A stretch of DNA of 64,000 nucleotides from Fagopyrum homotropicum (GCA_033239125.1 BSWB01000002.1:86610560-86674559), one strand, 5' to 3'; counted from the stretch's first letter, positions 10,739 to 22,699 are shown. Numbers and translations: made by a program. The notes: generated by a model not told the origin, from the letters alone.

Positions 10739-13700
10739 ATGGCACGTACGAGAGCGACAACTTACGTTGGACGAGGAGAGGGCCGACCTCCCCTTCCTCC
10801 TGGAGCCCCAAGACAGGGACGTGTGGGCAGGCCTCACAGGGGCCGAGGTCGAGGACGTGTCCCTGTTGTAGATCTGCCAGCTGCGGATGTACCTGCTGAG
10901 GAGGTGGCCGAGAGTATTGTTCCAGAGGTTAGGGATGAGACTGCTACTAGGTCCGGAGTACGGAGTGCAGGGCCAGCTGATTCTGGCCGCGTATCGATTG
11001 GAGCATCGGAGTATCGAGCTTATGTCCAGCAGGTGCAAGAGGCATACAGGGCCGGAGCACCACCTCTAGCACCGTCAGTGCCAGCTAGGTCAGCAGAGGT
11101 CTCTCAGAGGGTGACTCAAGTGGTAGTTCCACCGGTGGTAGCTGCACTAGTGAGAGCTGTCGAGGATGACCGAGTGAGAGACGAGCTGAGGGTACCGAGA
11201 CCAGATGAATGGTTGAAGACATTCAACCATCAGCGAGTTCCCACCTTCGACGGGAACGTTGGACTTGAGGTGGAACATTGGATCAGTCATGTGGAGTCCG
11301 CGCTAGAGGCGATTCGCTGCCCTGAGAGTCGTAAGGTGGAGCTGGTTCAGACATTGTTTAGGGACCAGGCACAGTACTGGTGGAGGACAGTGAGGGGCGG
11401 AGTGTCCCGATTTGAGCAGTTGTTGAGTCTCGTGAGAGAGACCTTTTGTCCTACCTCACTGAGAAGGGACCGAGTGCAGGACTTCTTGGAGGCAGGTTTT
11501 GAGGATGTTCCGATAGCTGAGGCTATTAGAAAGTTCCGGGAGGAGCTGTCACTGTTGGGTCCTGCTGCACCACCCGTGGACCAGCACGTGTATATGTTTT
11601 CCCGGAGACTGAGAGAGACTACCCGCTCCTATTTAGCAAGGTTCCGCTGTGATTCCTTAGCTGATTATCAAGATCGGGCTTCAGCGTATGAAAGGGACCG
11701 ACTGGGTCACCGTAGAGCTATGCAGTCTGGAGGGTCAGACAAGAGACAGAGGACCGGACCAGTCAGGACTGGAGTAGGAGGGTCAGGTCATAGGCGTGGT
11801 CAGTCCCAGGGCCGTTCTAGTCACCAGGTGGCACCGCCGATGGGATCTAGAGTACGTCAATGCTACAATTGTGGGGAGCAGGGACACATTAAGCCGGAGT
11901 GTAGGAGGCCACCAGTTACATGTTTTACTTGCGGCCAGCTGGGCCACAGGGCTACCTTCTGCCGACAGGGCAAGGTAACATCACAGCAGGGGTCCTCACC
12001 TGCTGGTACCCCAGGAGGAGGACAGAGGCAGTCTCAGTATCAGGCTCGGGGTCAGCAACAGCAGGCTCCGGGTCAGGCATATTCACAGGGTTCTGCTCAG
12101 ATTCCAGCTAGAGGTAGAGGGCGTGGTGGAGGCACTTCAGAGACTAGGGGTACTCAGGCTCGAGTCTTTGAGTTGAGGAGTGCCGTAGAGCCACCAGCGC
12201 CCGCAGCCACAGGTATTATCACGATTCATGGCTTTCTAGTCCAAGTACTTTTTGATACGGGTGCGACACACTCTTTCATATTTGATGATTGCATAGATAG
12301 GCTGACCTTAGATACAGTAGAGGGGGAACCTTTCCTTATAAGATTACCCGATGGGAGTAGGGTTCGTGGTACTCGGGAGATTCACGATTGTCCTATCCAC
12401 TTGGGAGGTCGTGACTGGCTAGCCGACTTTCACGTCATGCACTTAGTGCATGAGGAAGTCATACTTGGGATGGACTAGATGGACCGCCATAGAGCTGTTC
12501 TGGACGTCAGGAAGAGGACAGTGACGGTCACTACGGAGTCTGGGCAGGAGGAAGTCTTTCGAGGGTGGGACCTCGGAAAGATAGGGACAGTCATTAGTGC
12601 GGTCCGAGCCGCAAAGCTCATAGGTCAGGGATGTGAGGCCTTCTGGTGTTACGCCATGAAGGAGGAGACGAGTTCATCATTAGCAGAGACCCCGGTAGCT
12701 TGTGAGTTCGAGGATGTCTTTGGCGAGCCGTCTGGCTTACCACCACAGAGGAGCGTAGATTTTGGGATTGAGTTGGAGCCCGGCACAAGGCCGATCTCCA
12801 AGGCTCCATACCGCATGACACCAGTCGAGATGCTTGAGCTTAAGAAGCAACTCGAGGAGTTGGCAGAGAAGGGTTTCATCCGACCCAGTGTGTCTCCCTG
12901 GGGTGCACCAGTCCTCTTCGTCAGGAAGAAGGACGGATCCATGAGGCTTTGTATCGACTATCGAGAGTTGAACAAAGTCACCGTCAAGAATAAGTACCCG
13001 CTGCCGCGTATTGATGATTTGCTGGATTAGTTACAGGGAGCTACGGTGTTTTCACGTATTGACTTGAGGTCAGGATACCACCAGCTGAGAGTACGGGAAG
13101 AGGACATACCAAAGACAGCATTTCGGACCAGATACGGTCATTATGAGTTCGTGGTGATGCCTTTCGGGCTCACCAATGCTCCTGCTGTCTTCATGGAGTT
13201 GATGAATGGCATCTTCATTGACTTCTTAGATCAATTTGTGGTAGTTTTCATCGACGAAATCTTAGTGTACTCCCGGAGTAGAGAGGAGCACGCCGGACAC
13301 CTGAGGACGGTGTTGCGGGTTTTACAGGATAGAGAGCTTTATGCTAAGCTCTCTAAATGTGAGTTCTGGATGCCTGAGGTTGCCTTCCTTGGCCACATTG
13401 TCTCTGCCGAAGGAGTCAAGGTGGACCCGGCGAAGATAGAGTCAGTTGCATCATGGCCGCCCCCTAAGACGGTCAAGGAGGTACGCAGTTTTCTAGGTCT
13501 GGCCGGTTACTACCGTAGGTTTGTGAAGGGTTTTTCTGTGATTGCCAGACCACTTACTTCCTTGTTAAGGAAGTCCATCAGATTTGCATGGACCGAGCCT
13601 TGTCAGCGGAGCTTTGAGGAGCTGAAGGAGAGATTGACTTCTGCTCCGGTACTAGCACAGCCAGAGGGTGTTGAGGACTTCGTCGTTTACAGCGATGCAT

Positions 13701-15637
13701 CCAAGATGGGCTTGGGATGCATCCTGCAGAGGGGTAGAGTCATTGCGTATGCGTCTCGACAGCTGAAGACGTATGAGGAGAATTACCCTACTCATGACCT
13801 TGAGCTAGCTGCAGTTATTCACGCCTTGAAGATCTGGCGTCATTACCTCTACGGGGCCACCTGTCAGATCTTTACAGACCACAAGAGTCTGAAGTACATA
13901 TTCACTCAGCGGGAGTTGAATAACCGCCAGAGGAGATGGCTAGAGCTGATTAAGGACTTTGACTTAGAGATCCTTTATCATCCGGGGAAGGCGAATGTGG
14001 TCACCGATGCCCTTAGTAGGAGGACACCTCGCGAGGCTGCGATTGCTAGATTGACTGTTCAGACCCAGTTGCAGAGAGATTTGATTTGGTTGGAGGTAGA
14101 CATCCGGTTTCCCGATACTGACGGGCATTTGTCGGCATTAGAGGTTTCACCGGATCTGACGGAAGAGATCCGGCAGAAACAGGAGGGTTGTCCAGCACTG
14201 ACGAGGATCAGGGAGAGAATGTCCAGAGGAGAGGTACCACAGTTTGTGGTGGGTGCAGATGGGATTTTGAGGCGCCAGGAGCGCATATGTGTACCCTTTG
14301 ACAAAGAGTTGAGGCAGCGTATACTGCAGGAGGCCCATTCTACACCTTACTCCGTCCACCCCGGCGCGAGTAAGATGTATCAGGATATACGACGATCTTA
14401 TTAGTGGGGCGGGCTCAAGCCCGACGTGGCTAGATATGTAGCCCAGTGTGCGACCTGTCAGCAGGTCAAGATTGAGCACCACAGGCCCGGAGGAGAGCTC
14501 CAACCACTTCCAGTTCCCCAGTGGAAGTGGGAGGACATTTCCATGGACTTCGTTACTGGCCTGAGGTTGAGTAGAGGCTTTGATGCGATATGGGTTGTAG
14601 TGGATCGGTTAACGAAGACGGCACGATTCATTCCTATTAAGGAAACGTGGCCGGTGTCTCGTTTAGCCGAGGAGTTTACCCGACAGATTGTGAGGTTCCA
14701 CGGAGTGCCGAGGACGATCATTTCAGATAGGGATGGGCGTTTTACCTCGAGGTTCTGGCAGCAGGTACACGCCGCCTTAGGGACGAGCTTACAGTTCACC
14801 ACGGCATACCATCCTCAAACGGACGGGCAGTCTGAGAGGACTATTCAGACCCTTGAGGACATGTTGAGGGCGTGTGTGCTTGATTGGGGGCAGGTATGGC
14901 CCGACCACCTCCCTTTAGTGGAGTTTTCTTATAACAATAGTTGGCACGCGACTATTGGGATGGCTCCTTACGAGGCACTATATGGGCGGAGGTGTCGTAC
15001 ACCTCTATGTTGGGATGAGCCTGGGAGGATGAGTGGGGTAGCACCCGAACAGGTGCAGGATGAGATGGCTCGGGTAGCATTGATCCGAGAGTGGATGTTG
15101 ACCGCACAGAGCCGTCAGAGATCTTATGCTGATAAGAGGCGCAGGCCTCTGGAGTTCAGGGTTGGCGCCCAGGTATGGTTGAAGGTGTCACCGACGAGGG
15201 GTGTTCGACGCTTCGGCATTAAAGGGAAGTTGAGTCCCCGATATGTCGGGCCCTTTGAGATCCTAGAGCGGATAGGAGAGGTGGCTTATAGATTAGCATT
15301 GCCACCCCGATTGGAGGGAGTCCATCCAGTCTTCCATGTATCTCAGTTGAGAGAGTATGTGCATGACCCGAGACACATAGTGAGCCATGACGACCTAGTG
15401 GTCGAGCCGGATCATACATTTCCCGAGCACCCGATAGCAGTTTTGGAGAGAGGTATGAGACGCCTTCGATCGAAAGTAATACCCATGTTGAGAGTACAGT
15501 GGTTGAGACGAGGGATTGATGAGGCCACTTGGGAGACGGAGGATAGTATCCGGCGGAACTATCCCGAGTTTTATGCGGATCTAGAGATGTCTATAGGACC
15601 GTCAGGTAGTTCTACATCCTTGTTTGGTTACTTTTAG
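10739..15637 (+). pseudogene. Gag-Pol polyprotein of Tekay-like element, single frame with three TAG stops
   Basis: All four open pieces lie in the same frame, giving 1632 codons plus stop. Domains by residue: basic N-terminus; capsid-like helices ~150-330; two CCHC knuckles, CYNCGEQGHIKPEC (375) and CFTCGQLGHRATFC (395); protease LFDTGATHSF (~504); RT ~690-930; RNase H with YSDAS (~985) and TDHKSLKYIF; integrase zinc domain ~1200-1245, core with IISDRDGRF and PQTDGQSE; chromodomain ~1560-1620 (RLRSKVIPMLRVQWL...ATWE). Stops at codons 580, 764 and 1222 replace Trp, Gln and Trp respectively. The RT box reads FIDE rather than F/Y-x-D-D (codon 840 GAA), removing a metal-binding Asp. No frameshift was found. 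It would act in cytoplasmic particles and the nucleus if whole. Confidence 0.92.
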
Positions 15638-15952
15638 TGATTGTATGTGTGATATGTTTGATGTGCTTGTGTGTGAACCATATGTGTCTTGATGTGGTAA
15701 CTTGTTAGTCATAGGGCTCACTTACGTTTCATGATCTTGGAAACTACCCTAAGTTTCGGGACGAAACTTATTTTTGAGGGGGATCTGATGTAACGACCAT
15801 TTTTTTCGTTACGCTTTGATAAGGTTAGAGAAGTTTAGAAAAGGAAACTAAATTTTAGTGAGACTAGGATATACCAGTTTATTTATGGAAGTCGTTTAAT
15901 TAAATACCTTGTCCTAAGTTTCGGGACGAAACTTATTTTAAGGGGGTACTGA
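15638..15952 (+). promoter_or_regulatory. 3' UTR with two polypurine tracts and two LTR-start-like sites
   Basis: TTCGGGACGAAACTTATTTT followed by a G-rich tract and CTGA/ACTGA occurs twice: first ending at 15788 before TGTAACGACC, then ending at 15952 before TGTAATATCC. The element itself used the second as its LTR border. The solo LTR at 23485 starts at the equivalent of the first. See findings. Confidence 0.8.
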
Positions 15953-18856
15953 TGTAATATCCAGAATTTTTATTCCGTCTAATTCCTCCGTTGACGGTTT
16001 CCCATTCTATCTAGTATCTCTCCCTTCACAAATTTCATTATTTTATGTAGAATTTAATTCACATAAAATGATAAAATTATATCAAACTCTAATCCTTAGA
16101 ATTATCTATTATTTTATGTAGAAGTTAATTAACATAAAATGATAAAATTATATCAAACTCTAACCCTTATAACTATCTATTATTTTATGTAGAATTTAAT
16201 TCACATAAAATGATAGATTTATATCAAACCCTAGTTATTATAATTCATTCTTATTGAGGACAAGCTGTGACGAGCTCATGACAAGCTGTGACGAGGCCAT
16301 GACTAAGCTGAGACGAGATCATGACTAAGCTGAGACGAGATCATGACAAGCTGTGACGAGTTTTGACAGATTTTTGACAAGTAATTCAGCCACCTTTCTT
16401 GCATGCTTCAGCCCACGTTTTTTTACCTTAAACAACCCAGTTTGCTTACCCACAACAGCCCAGCAGGGGTGACTTCGAGCCCAGCCTGCAGTAGTCCGGG
16501 AGAAGCTGGTTACGAGCCCATTAACAGCCCCTCCAGCCCAACACGCTCAGCTCCCTCCAGCCCAGCATGCAGCCCTCTCCAGCCTGTGATTTACGTGTGA
16601 ACAGCCAGCCCTTCTCCTTCCTTCTCTCCTTCAGTTAACGGCTGCTGAAGAGTCTTTTGTAACAGCCAGTTTTAATGTAGCAGTTATACTCCCTAACTCC
16701 TACAGCAGCGTTTTATTTTCTCCTAACTTCAGTCACGTGCAGAACAATTCTTGGCATCGTCTCTTCCTAATCTTTCACGCTGCACTTGCCTGGATTCTGC
16801 ACAAATTCAGCAATATTCTAACCACAGGAAACTGCAAGGAAAAGAGCCAGCAGAGGAGAGAACTACAACAGCTGCTCGTCTATCTAATTCCGGGGTTGCT
16901 CGTTGTAGAAAGCTCGCCAGCAGCCGGAGTAGTGTAAGTAGTTTCAGTCAGCCCTTCTACACTTAAGTTCCTCTCTAAATCTAACTCTCAGTACACACTC
17001 CTTCCCAGAAGATAACCAGTTGGAGGGCTGTTCGTTCGTGGCCTGCGGTGACAGAAGAAGAGACGGCCACCTTGGAATCGGACCCTCCCACACTAGTGCA
17101 ACAACTTACCTTCTGCAGTCATCAAAACTTTGGTTAAATGATCAATTATTCTCCCTTTATCTTGGCTGCAGTTCAATCTTTAAACTATAGATGAAATAGA
17201 CATGTGTGTACTTAGGTTTTAAAATGTTTTAGTGTGGTGATGAGGATAGATCGAACTAGAGAAGTGAGGAGTAAGTAGTAAGCGAGTTGTTGTAGCTTCC
17301 TAGAGTGTCCAATTTATGGCCATTAGATGACCTAGTGAGGTAGATGAGATTGTCATATAAATTGAAGTGAGAAACTCCCTTTAAAACTTCAGTTTTGAAA
17401 GTAAAAATGGCCACTGTTGTGAACCAATGTTAAAACGATTGGTTGAAGATCCACCGTTGAATTTTTAATATATCATAGATAGATATACATAGTTTACTGT
17501 GTTAAAATTTGGGAACAAATGAACGGTCGGATTGAAAGTTATAGGGTCTCGAAGTGGAGTAGTTGAGCTGTTTTTCCAGCAGAAAAATTTGACTAAGTAT
17601 GGGAACATTTGTAATGTTGTAGCCAACTTTAAAGATTTTTGTAGGAATAACGATTGAACAGTTTTAAGAAATTGTTTCTCCTATGAGTAGATTAGAGATC
17701 ATAGATAAGCTATAAATTTATTTTAGAAATTTATAAGTTTATTTTAATTTTATATTTAAAGTTGTAGTTGGACTTTAGTGACTTTTCGGGAAATAGAAAA
17801 TGGGTAGTTTTTATAGTTGTCACCTAAAATCATCCTAGGGAGTAGAACTTGATTAGTTAGCCTCAAGTAAGAATTTAAGTACTTTTTACGGGTTTTTGGA
17901 AGTCTCGGAACCAAGGGTAAAATAGTCATTTTACCTTAAATAGACATTGTAATAACTTCTGCACATAGAATCGTACATCTTAGGAGTTTTAGACTTCTAA
18001 GTATCCGAGGAAAAATGTTGATCCACGTGCCTCCTTTGACAGGCAACTGAGTTCCTGCAGCTACTGTTAGTGTTGTTAAGAGAGACGAGTTTTAATTCTG
18101 GTAAGTCCACTGACTTACTTAGCTAGCTTCTTGCATGTGTGTGATGCGTATGAGTGGTGTGTGATAGCTAAGATAAATAACAAAAACGCAATAGGCCGAC
18201 TGTAGTATATTATAATTGACCCAAGTGTATGATAACGGGTCGTGACATCATCTGCCTAGCTCTTGCGAGAGTCTAGGAGGTTCCCTGCGACCAGCCCAGT
18301 CCGGTAGACGGTCACATGCATTAGTACCATTCCGCGTTGGTAAACGGGGACAGGGGCGAGGTTTGGGAATCCCTCGTGTCACAAAATAAGTATCATTAGT
18401 AATGACGTATCACTTAATTAAAGATAATAAAAAGGAATGAGTGTTGCATGCTGATTGCGTATGTTGTGTGTTTGTGCTTTTACCGTTATACTTATGCATA
18501 GAATGTTAGCTAACGGTTTTATACCGCTTGTAGATGCCTTGCAGGTTAGGGAGGCGATCGAGTGATCCGGCGGTAGTGGGCAGCTGGGGTTCCGTGCATT
18601 ATAGGACGGGACTGTGATATTTTATTTTCTGACTATTGAGACTGATGTTGGTATTTCCGGTTTTTGAGACTTGGCTGTATTGTTTTCAGAATTTGGATTC
18701 TTTTTATTTCGATCATGTTATAAAACTCTTTGTTTTGCATTTTTATTTGTGCCGTGTTGTAAGGTCCGATGAAGTTGTTGCCAGGCTAAGGGTCGGAACC
18801 CATTGTGAGGTCCCAGCTCGTAGCATTTCGAGTCCTCTAGGATTCGGGGTGTTACA
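15953..18856 (+). repeat. 3' LTR of Tekay-like element
   Basis: 2904 bp, nearly identical to 7516-10417, with scattered single-base differences and small indels (for example GAGTAAGTAG versus GAGTAG near 17270). It ends TTACA at 18856, followed by CAGGA. Confidence 0.9.
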
Positions 18857-19183
18857 CAGGAAGCATGGTAATAATTAAGAAAATTGATTTTGGACCAGAT
18901 TCGAGATGATTCACATTCAGTTGAGATTCACCTCGGTCAGCTACAGTGCCACCTCGACCGAGGTGATCTTGAGGAGCGTCCCGACCGAGGCAAACACCCT
19001 GTCGCCGGCGAGATCTTTATTTTTGGCTGAGATCTTCTATTTTTGGAAGGAGAATATCATATATTTTTGGCTGGATTTCTGGAAGGAAGATATTATATTT
19101 GGCTGATTTATTTTGAGAGATATGAATATAATTTCTAGGAAATTATTTTTTTAAGATATCTTATCTTTGGAAGATAATTCTCC

Positions 19184-19191
19184 TATATAAA
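19184..19191 (+). promoter_or_regulatory. TATA box of the Athila LTR
   Basis: TATATAAA followed by GGGCTG lies in the middle piece of the LTR, about 700 bp into the reconstructed LTR, a plausible U3/R position. The solo LTR at 19314 splits the LTR about 120 bp downstream. Confidence 0.6.
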
Positions 19192-19313
19192 GGGCTGATT
19201 TTCTACAATTCAGCCATCTGGAAATCTACGGATCACATGCTAAGAGTATTGAAGGAAGTTAAAGGAAGTTGAAGGTTGAAGTTCAAGGAAGGAAGGAATC
19301 ATAGTTGGAGTTA

Positions 19314-20150
19314 TGATGAAGGATCATCTGAGCTAGCTCCATCTTCAACACCACAAGGAGCCCTAACAAGAGCTCAAGCCAAACGCCAAGCGGAGATGGA
19401 TGCTATCTTCCTTGCCATGGTTCAAGAAGCTCACCCAAGCTCACCTCCAATGAGTCCAAGGCCCGTCATGATGCTTAGCCACATTGGGCCAGCCAAGAAG
19501 AAGTCGAATGGAGCATAGGAGAGCCTCACGTGTGCATGTGCATGGATGAAGGCGTGAGCAAGGAGGCGTGAGCAAGGCTGGCGTGAAGCTAGTTAGAGAG
19601 TGTTAAATAAAGCCTAGAATTAGTCTATTTTATGGTTTTATTTAAAACACTCTAATTTGTAATTATTGTATTTATTTCTTTTCTATTTTTAGGAGAGAAG
19701 GTCTAGGTTGTATATAAACCTTTCTCTCTTCATTTTATGGGCAGAATACGTTAAACACATTGCCTAAGTGCCAAATTGAATTCCTTTGAGTTCAGCCTCT
19801 TGTCTTGTGAGAATTGTGGTGTTTACATAGCTTTCTCGTTCTTGTGTGTGTCAATCTCCTTCGGGTTGGTGCTACAAGTCGAATTGAAGCAACCTCTTCG
19901 TGCCTTCGATAACTCTAGATCGATTGTGTGAAGTTGTAAGAAGCGGGGTCGAATCGTCATCGGTTTGGTTCTTGGATAATCGAATCCAAGGGTTCTATCG
20001 TTTGTTCCTTTCGGTTCTTCTTTCTTATTTCGTTTTCCCTCTTTGCTTTGCACGTTTTCCTTCATCTTTGTTTTCTGAATTTCGTTTGCTTCTATTCCCA
20101 GAAATAGGTTGCTCGTCTAGATCCGTTCTTCACGGCTAATCCCCGTATCA
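19314..20150 (+). mobile_element. Solo LTR of the E family (CRM-like), target duplication AGTTA
   Basis: 837 bp, TGATGAAGGATC...CCCCGTATCA, flanked by AGTTA at 19309-19313 and 20151-20155, inserted in the Athila LTR. It is the same family as the LTR at 57650-58458. Its first ~200 bp keep the polyprotein tail in frame (GALTRAQAKRQAEMDAIFLA), as in the coding-overlap LTRs of elements A and E. A TATA box, TATATAAA, is at 19711-19718. No internal domain is present. Confidence 0.93.
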
Positions 20151-21261
20151 AGTTAGCTTTTGAAGGAGTTTGTAAGATCTTCTTAGATTGCTTTTGGTTT
20201 GTTGTCTTTTCTGATTGTGAATTGAGGAACGCTGATTTGTTGTTTGATTCATTCAGTTATTGAGACCTTTGTGTTAAGGTGTTCTTGTTTGAATATTGAT
20301 TCCTTTCTCATAAATTTGATTATTGTTATCATGATGATTGTTGGCTAAATTTCTTATGCGATTCTAGGGTGATTGGCTGAAAGTTGTGGGAAAGACGATG
20401 ATAGAATGATCTTAATTCCAACAGGACCCTGAAAGCTCGAGCCTTTATCTTAACCGTAGAACACCTCGGTCAATCATCGAACATCTTGGCCAGGATGGAA
20501 TATAACTGAGCGAGGTGAACCTTTCCTGAACCTTATCTGAGTTAAGAATTCTAATTTGCCAAATCCTATTCTTGTTATACCTTTCCTGGTTCAATGCAAG
20601 CCTAGGATGAGACTTACCCAGTGATTCCTTTGTTTGTTTACCCAAGATCATGAGTGTAGGTAATAAAGGTTTATCCTTTATTGGGGTTTGAGTGTGCCTT
20701 CATCCCATCTTTGAGAGTTAGCCTGAGACTTTCCCGGTAAAGGTTGATTCTATTCTCTTGGGTGGTATGTTGGTTTGAGATTATAGTTCCTTTCCTTAGT
20801 ACCTTGAGACTTACCCGGTAATAGGAGCTTTGGTTTGGGATAGTGAGTAGTGAGACTTACTCGGTAATCTATTCCCACCTCAGAAACACCTTCCATTTGC
20901 AAACCTTAGCTTTGTCCGCGTTATCATTTGAGATCTTGAGTCGGAACCACAACTAGATGCTTTAATCCCTAGAATCTGCATTCCCTTTATCTGACTTTAT
21001 ATCGTCTTTGATTGCTGTAATTCGTGGTCATTAGTTATTTGACAACCTGATTTCCGTGCTTTGTTTCACCATAGTCCCTGTGTTCGACCCCTGAAATTCT
21101 TGTTTTTATTACAATTGATTCGTACACTGGGGGTTCTCATATTGTTCAAGCATACTTCTTGGGTTATAAATTTTAAATCTTGCACACACCTTTTGGAGCG
21201 AACACATATATCAAAGGCCGAGGCTCGGGGGACCTAGACAGCTCTACTTGTCGATCCGTTG

Positions 21262-21939
21262 AGGACAACTTTTGATATTATTCGACGCGACCAACCCACC
21301 CCATATGAGGATATTGCTTATGTATTTCTCCTCCTCTTGTTGGGGTCATCATTGACGAATAAGATTCGACCTTGGTTGATCGATTGAGTACGTGATCACC
21401 ACCGTACAAGAGGCTTGGCTTGGGGCACCAGTGTATTGGCGTACTTGTACTCGTACGTATTACTGTCACTCTACTTCAATAATTAATAACTTTCATTTAT
21501 TATTATTATCATAAATGACAAAACTGAAATTTACGGTACAGTATGATGGGCGACGCTTCACGGTTGAAGGTGAAGACGATCGGAGGTTGTACGTCACTGC
21601 TTCAGGTAAGAACTTTCATTTAATAAGTCACTTCTTAATTTAAGAACTTCTATGAGTTTTTATTATTTCTTAATTTAATGGTTACAGTTATGGATCTATT
21701 CCCACTTCCCGTCATTGGGTTGTTCGGCGGCGGAGGATCTAGGCCATCACGGTTCAGCGAGGTGGGCTTCAAGAATTTCTGTCCCGAAGACCCCAACATC
21801 CACTCTTGAGAGGTTGAGATCCTTGCGCTCACAGTTGGATCAGATGAGAGCGGCGGACATTAAGTTCATGCCTTACGGAGACATACTGCTAGATATAATC
21901 TTTTCAATCATCTCGTATAGTTCACCGAACAAGACCTAG
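21262..21939 (+). pseudogene. Degraded plant mobile domain (PMD) gene fragment
   Basis: Two segments match the known PMD order. The first (21262-21480) reads PYEDIAYVFLLLLLGSSLTN, a stop, then LAWGTSVLAYLYSY, like the family's 'AYLLFLLG...LF.N' and 'WG.A.LAYLYR' blocks. The second (about 21690-21939) has PLPVIG, then LERLRSLRSQLDQM and FMPYGDIL, like 'L..LR..LD.....W.PY'. Between them, 21515-21604 could be read as an exon ending in GTAAG, with TTACAG at about 21685. A stop and a one-base shift near 21807 break it. PMD occurs in host proteins (MAIL1/MAIN group) and in Mutator-like and gypsy elements, so origin is open. It is the only non-retrotransposon coding signal I see. Confidence 0.5.
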
Positions 21940-22214
21940 GTATTTTTTAAAATTTTTATATTTCAAAATTTTTTTAATTAGCTTTTATCTTGATTGCAAG
22001 AAATTATTTTTTAAATTTTTTAAAAGACTATACAATGTTCACTATAGTAAGTTTTTGAGCAGATTAGATTTTTTAATGAGCTTTTTGGGTGGAATTTTAA
22101 AAGTCTAATGATAATAGGGATGTGTTAGGTTAGGGGGTTGGATGTATAAGTTGAAATTTTCTATAAACTTTCAACCTTCTAGATAAATGTCATGGGGATT
22201 AAGGGGTTTATAGG
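21940..22214. other. AT-rich stretch with no recognisable feature
   Basis: No ORF of substance, no LTR ends and no repeats I can match to the rest of the window. Confidence 0.5.
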
Positions 22215-22334
22215 GGATTATATAACTTTTAGCATATCATGTATGGAGAATGGTTAAAATCCTATTCGTGAGTTTTGTTTGACCATCCGTTTGAGGATGA
22301 CTAGAGGTTGAGAAAAGCAACCTTGTTCCCAGCT
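22215..22334 (-). pseudogene. Gypsy integrase fragment, reverse strand
   Basis: The minus strand translates to KLGTRLLFSTSSHPQTDGQ followed by a TNR-I-LT segment, the integrase stretch around the catalytic Glu in the CRM-like elements of this window (compare element B near 38500-38570). It breaks off at 22334 where copia sequence begins. A second minus-strand integrase piece at 31254-31349 lies just upstream in the same protein, so the copia locus sits inside this integrase with roughly 100 bp missing. Confidence 0.75.
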
Positions 22335-22699
22335 TAACGAAGAGCTGAAGAAAAGAAAAGATGTTTAGCAGTTGAAATGGATGATTGGAGTCATAAGAAA
22401 TCTTCATCTAAAGGAAAACGGCGGTTCTATGAGGAGGATTGAGCTTGATGTTTGAGGGAACTGACCTGTTTTCTGGTTATTGTGGAAATACTCTTTACTT
22501 TGGGTTGTAATGTTTTAAAACTCCCGTGCTTAAACTATTTTTCTCCCTTGTTGAAAGACAAAGGGGGAGAAATGAATGTGATCCGACATTCGATATTCTG
22601 TATTCTACATTTTAGGTTTTGATAGTCATATATATGCATCGCTAACCTTACAAATGCAGGTACAAAAACATTTGTGTTGTCTTCCATCGAGGGGGAGAT
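22335..22699 (+). pseudogene. Copia 3' tail: ORF end, 3' UTR and polypurine tract
   Basis: From about 22595 (TTTTAGGTTTTGATAGTCAT...CATCGAGGGGGAGAT) this matches 29985-30087, the tail before the other LTR. Upstream, a short reading ends SSSKGKRRFYEED-stop, apparently the end of an element ORF that is missing from the second copy. GAGGGGGAGAT is the primer for plus-strand synthesis just before the LTR. Confidence 0.65.

Larger units (their letters stand above)
7516..18856 (+). mobile_element. Complete Tekay/Del-like chromovirus, target duplication CAGGA
   Basis: Two near-identical 2.9-kb LTRs (7516-10417 and 15953-18856) bound by TGTAATATCC and GGGTGTTACA, with CAGGA at 7511-7515 and 18857-18861. 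The primer site follows the 5' LTR, and gag-pol with a C-terminal chromodomain lies between. Domain order protease, RT, RNase H, integrase, chromodomain places it in Ty3/gypsy chromoviruses; the two zinc knuckles and the long LTR fit the Tekay (Del) lineage. LTR differences are sparse, implying a recent insertion into an already old Athila copy. The polyprotein carries three stops and an altered RT site, so it cannot move by itself. Confidence 0.92.
1..21213 (+). mobile_element. Athila-like Ty3/gypsy retrotransposon, 5' end off window, three nested insertions
   Basis: Read in order: gag tail, a protease with the DLGA active site, a deletion where RT and RNase H should be, an integrase, a long spacer, an Athila-type third ORF, a 3' UTR, a polypurine-like tract and a 3' LTR. 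The LTR runs TGATAACATG...CATATATCA with AAGGC following as the presumed target duplication. The protease sequence, the extra ORF in the env position and the long noncoding spacers are Athila hallmarks. Insertions at 1889-2744, 7516-18856 and 19314-20150 can each be removed using their flanking 5-bp duplications, which makes the element continuous again. It carries stops, frameshifts and a lost RT, so it is dead. Confidence 0.85.
7274..21213 (+). repeat. Athila 3' LTR, interrupted (7274-7515, 18862-19313, 20156-21213)
   Basis: After removing the nested elements, the LTR is about 1.75 kb, starting TGATAACATG and ending CATATATCA, a normal Athila LTR size. The pieces join precisely at the CAGGA duplication of the Tekay-like element and the AGTTA duplication of the solo LTR. 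The LTR contains a TATA box (19184), a pyrimidine-rich transcribed region, and near its end the CTGTGTTCGACCCCTG-like block (near 21080) common in Athila/Tat LTRs. Confidence 0.75.
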
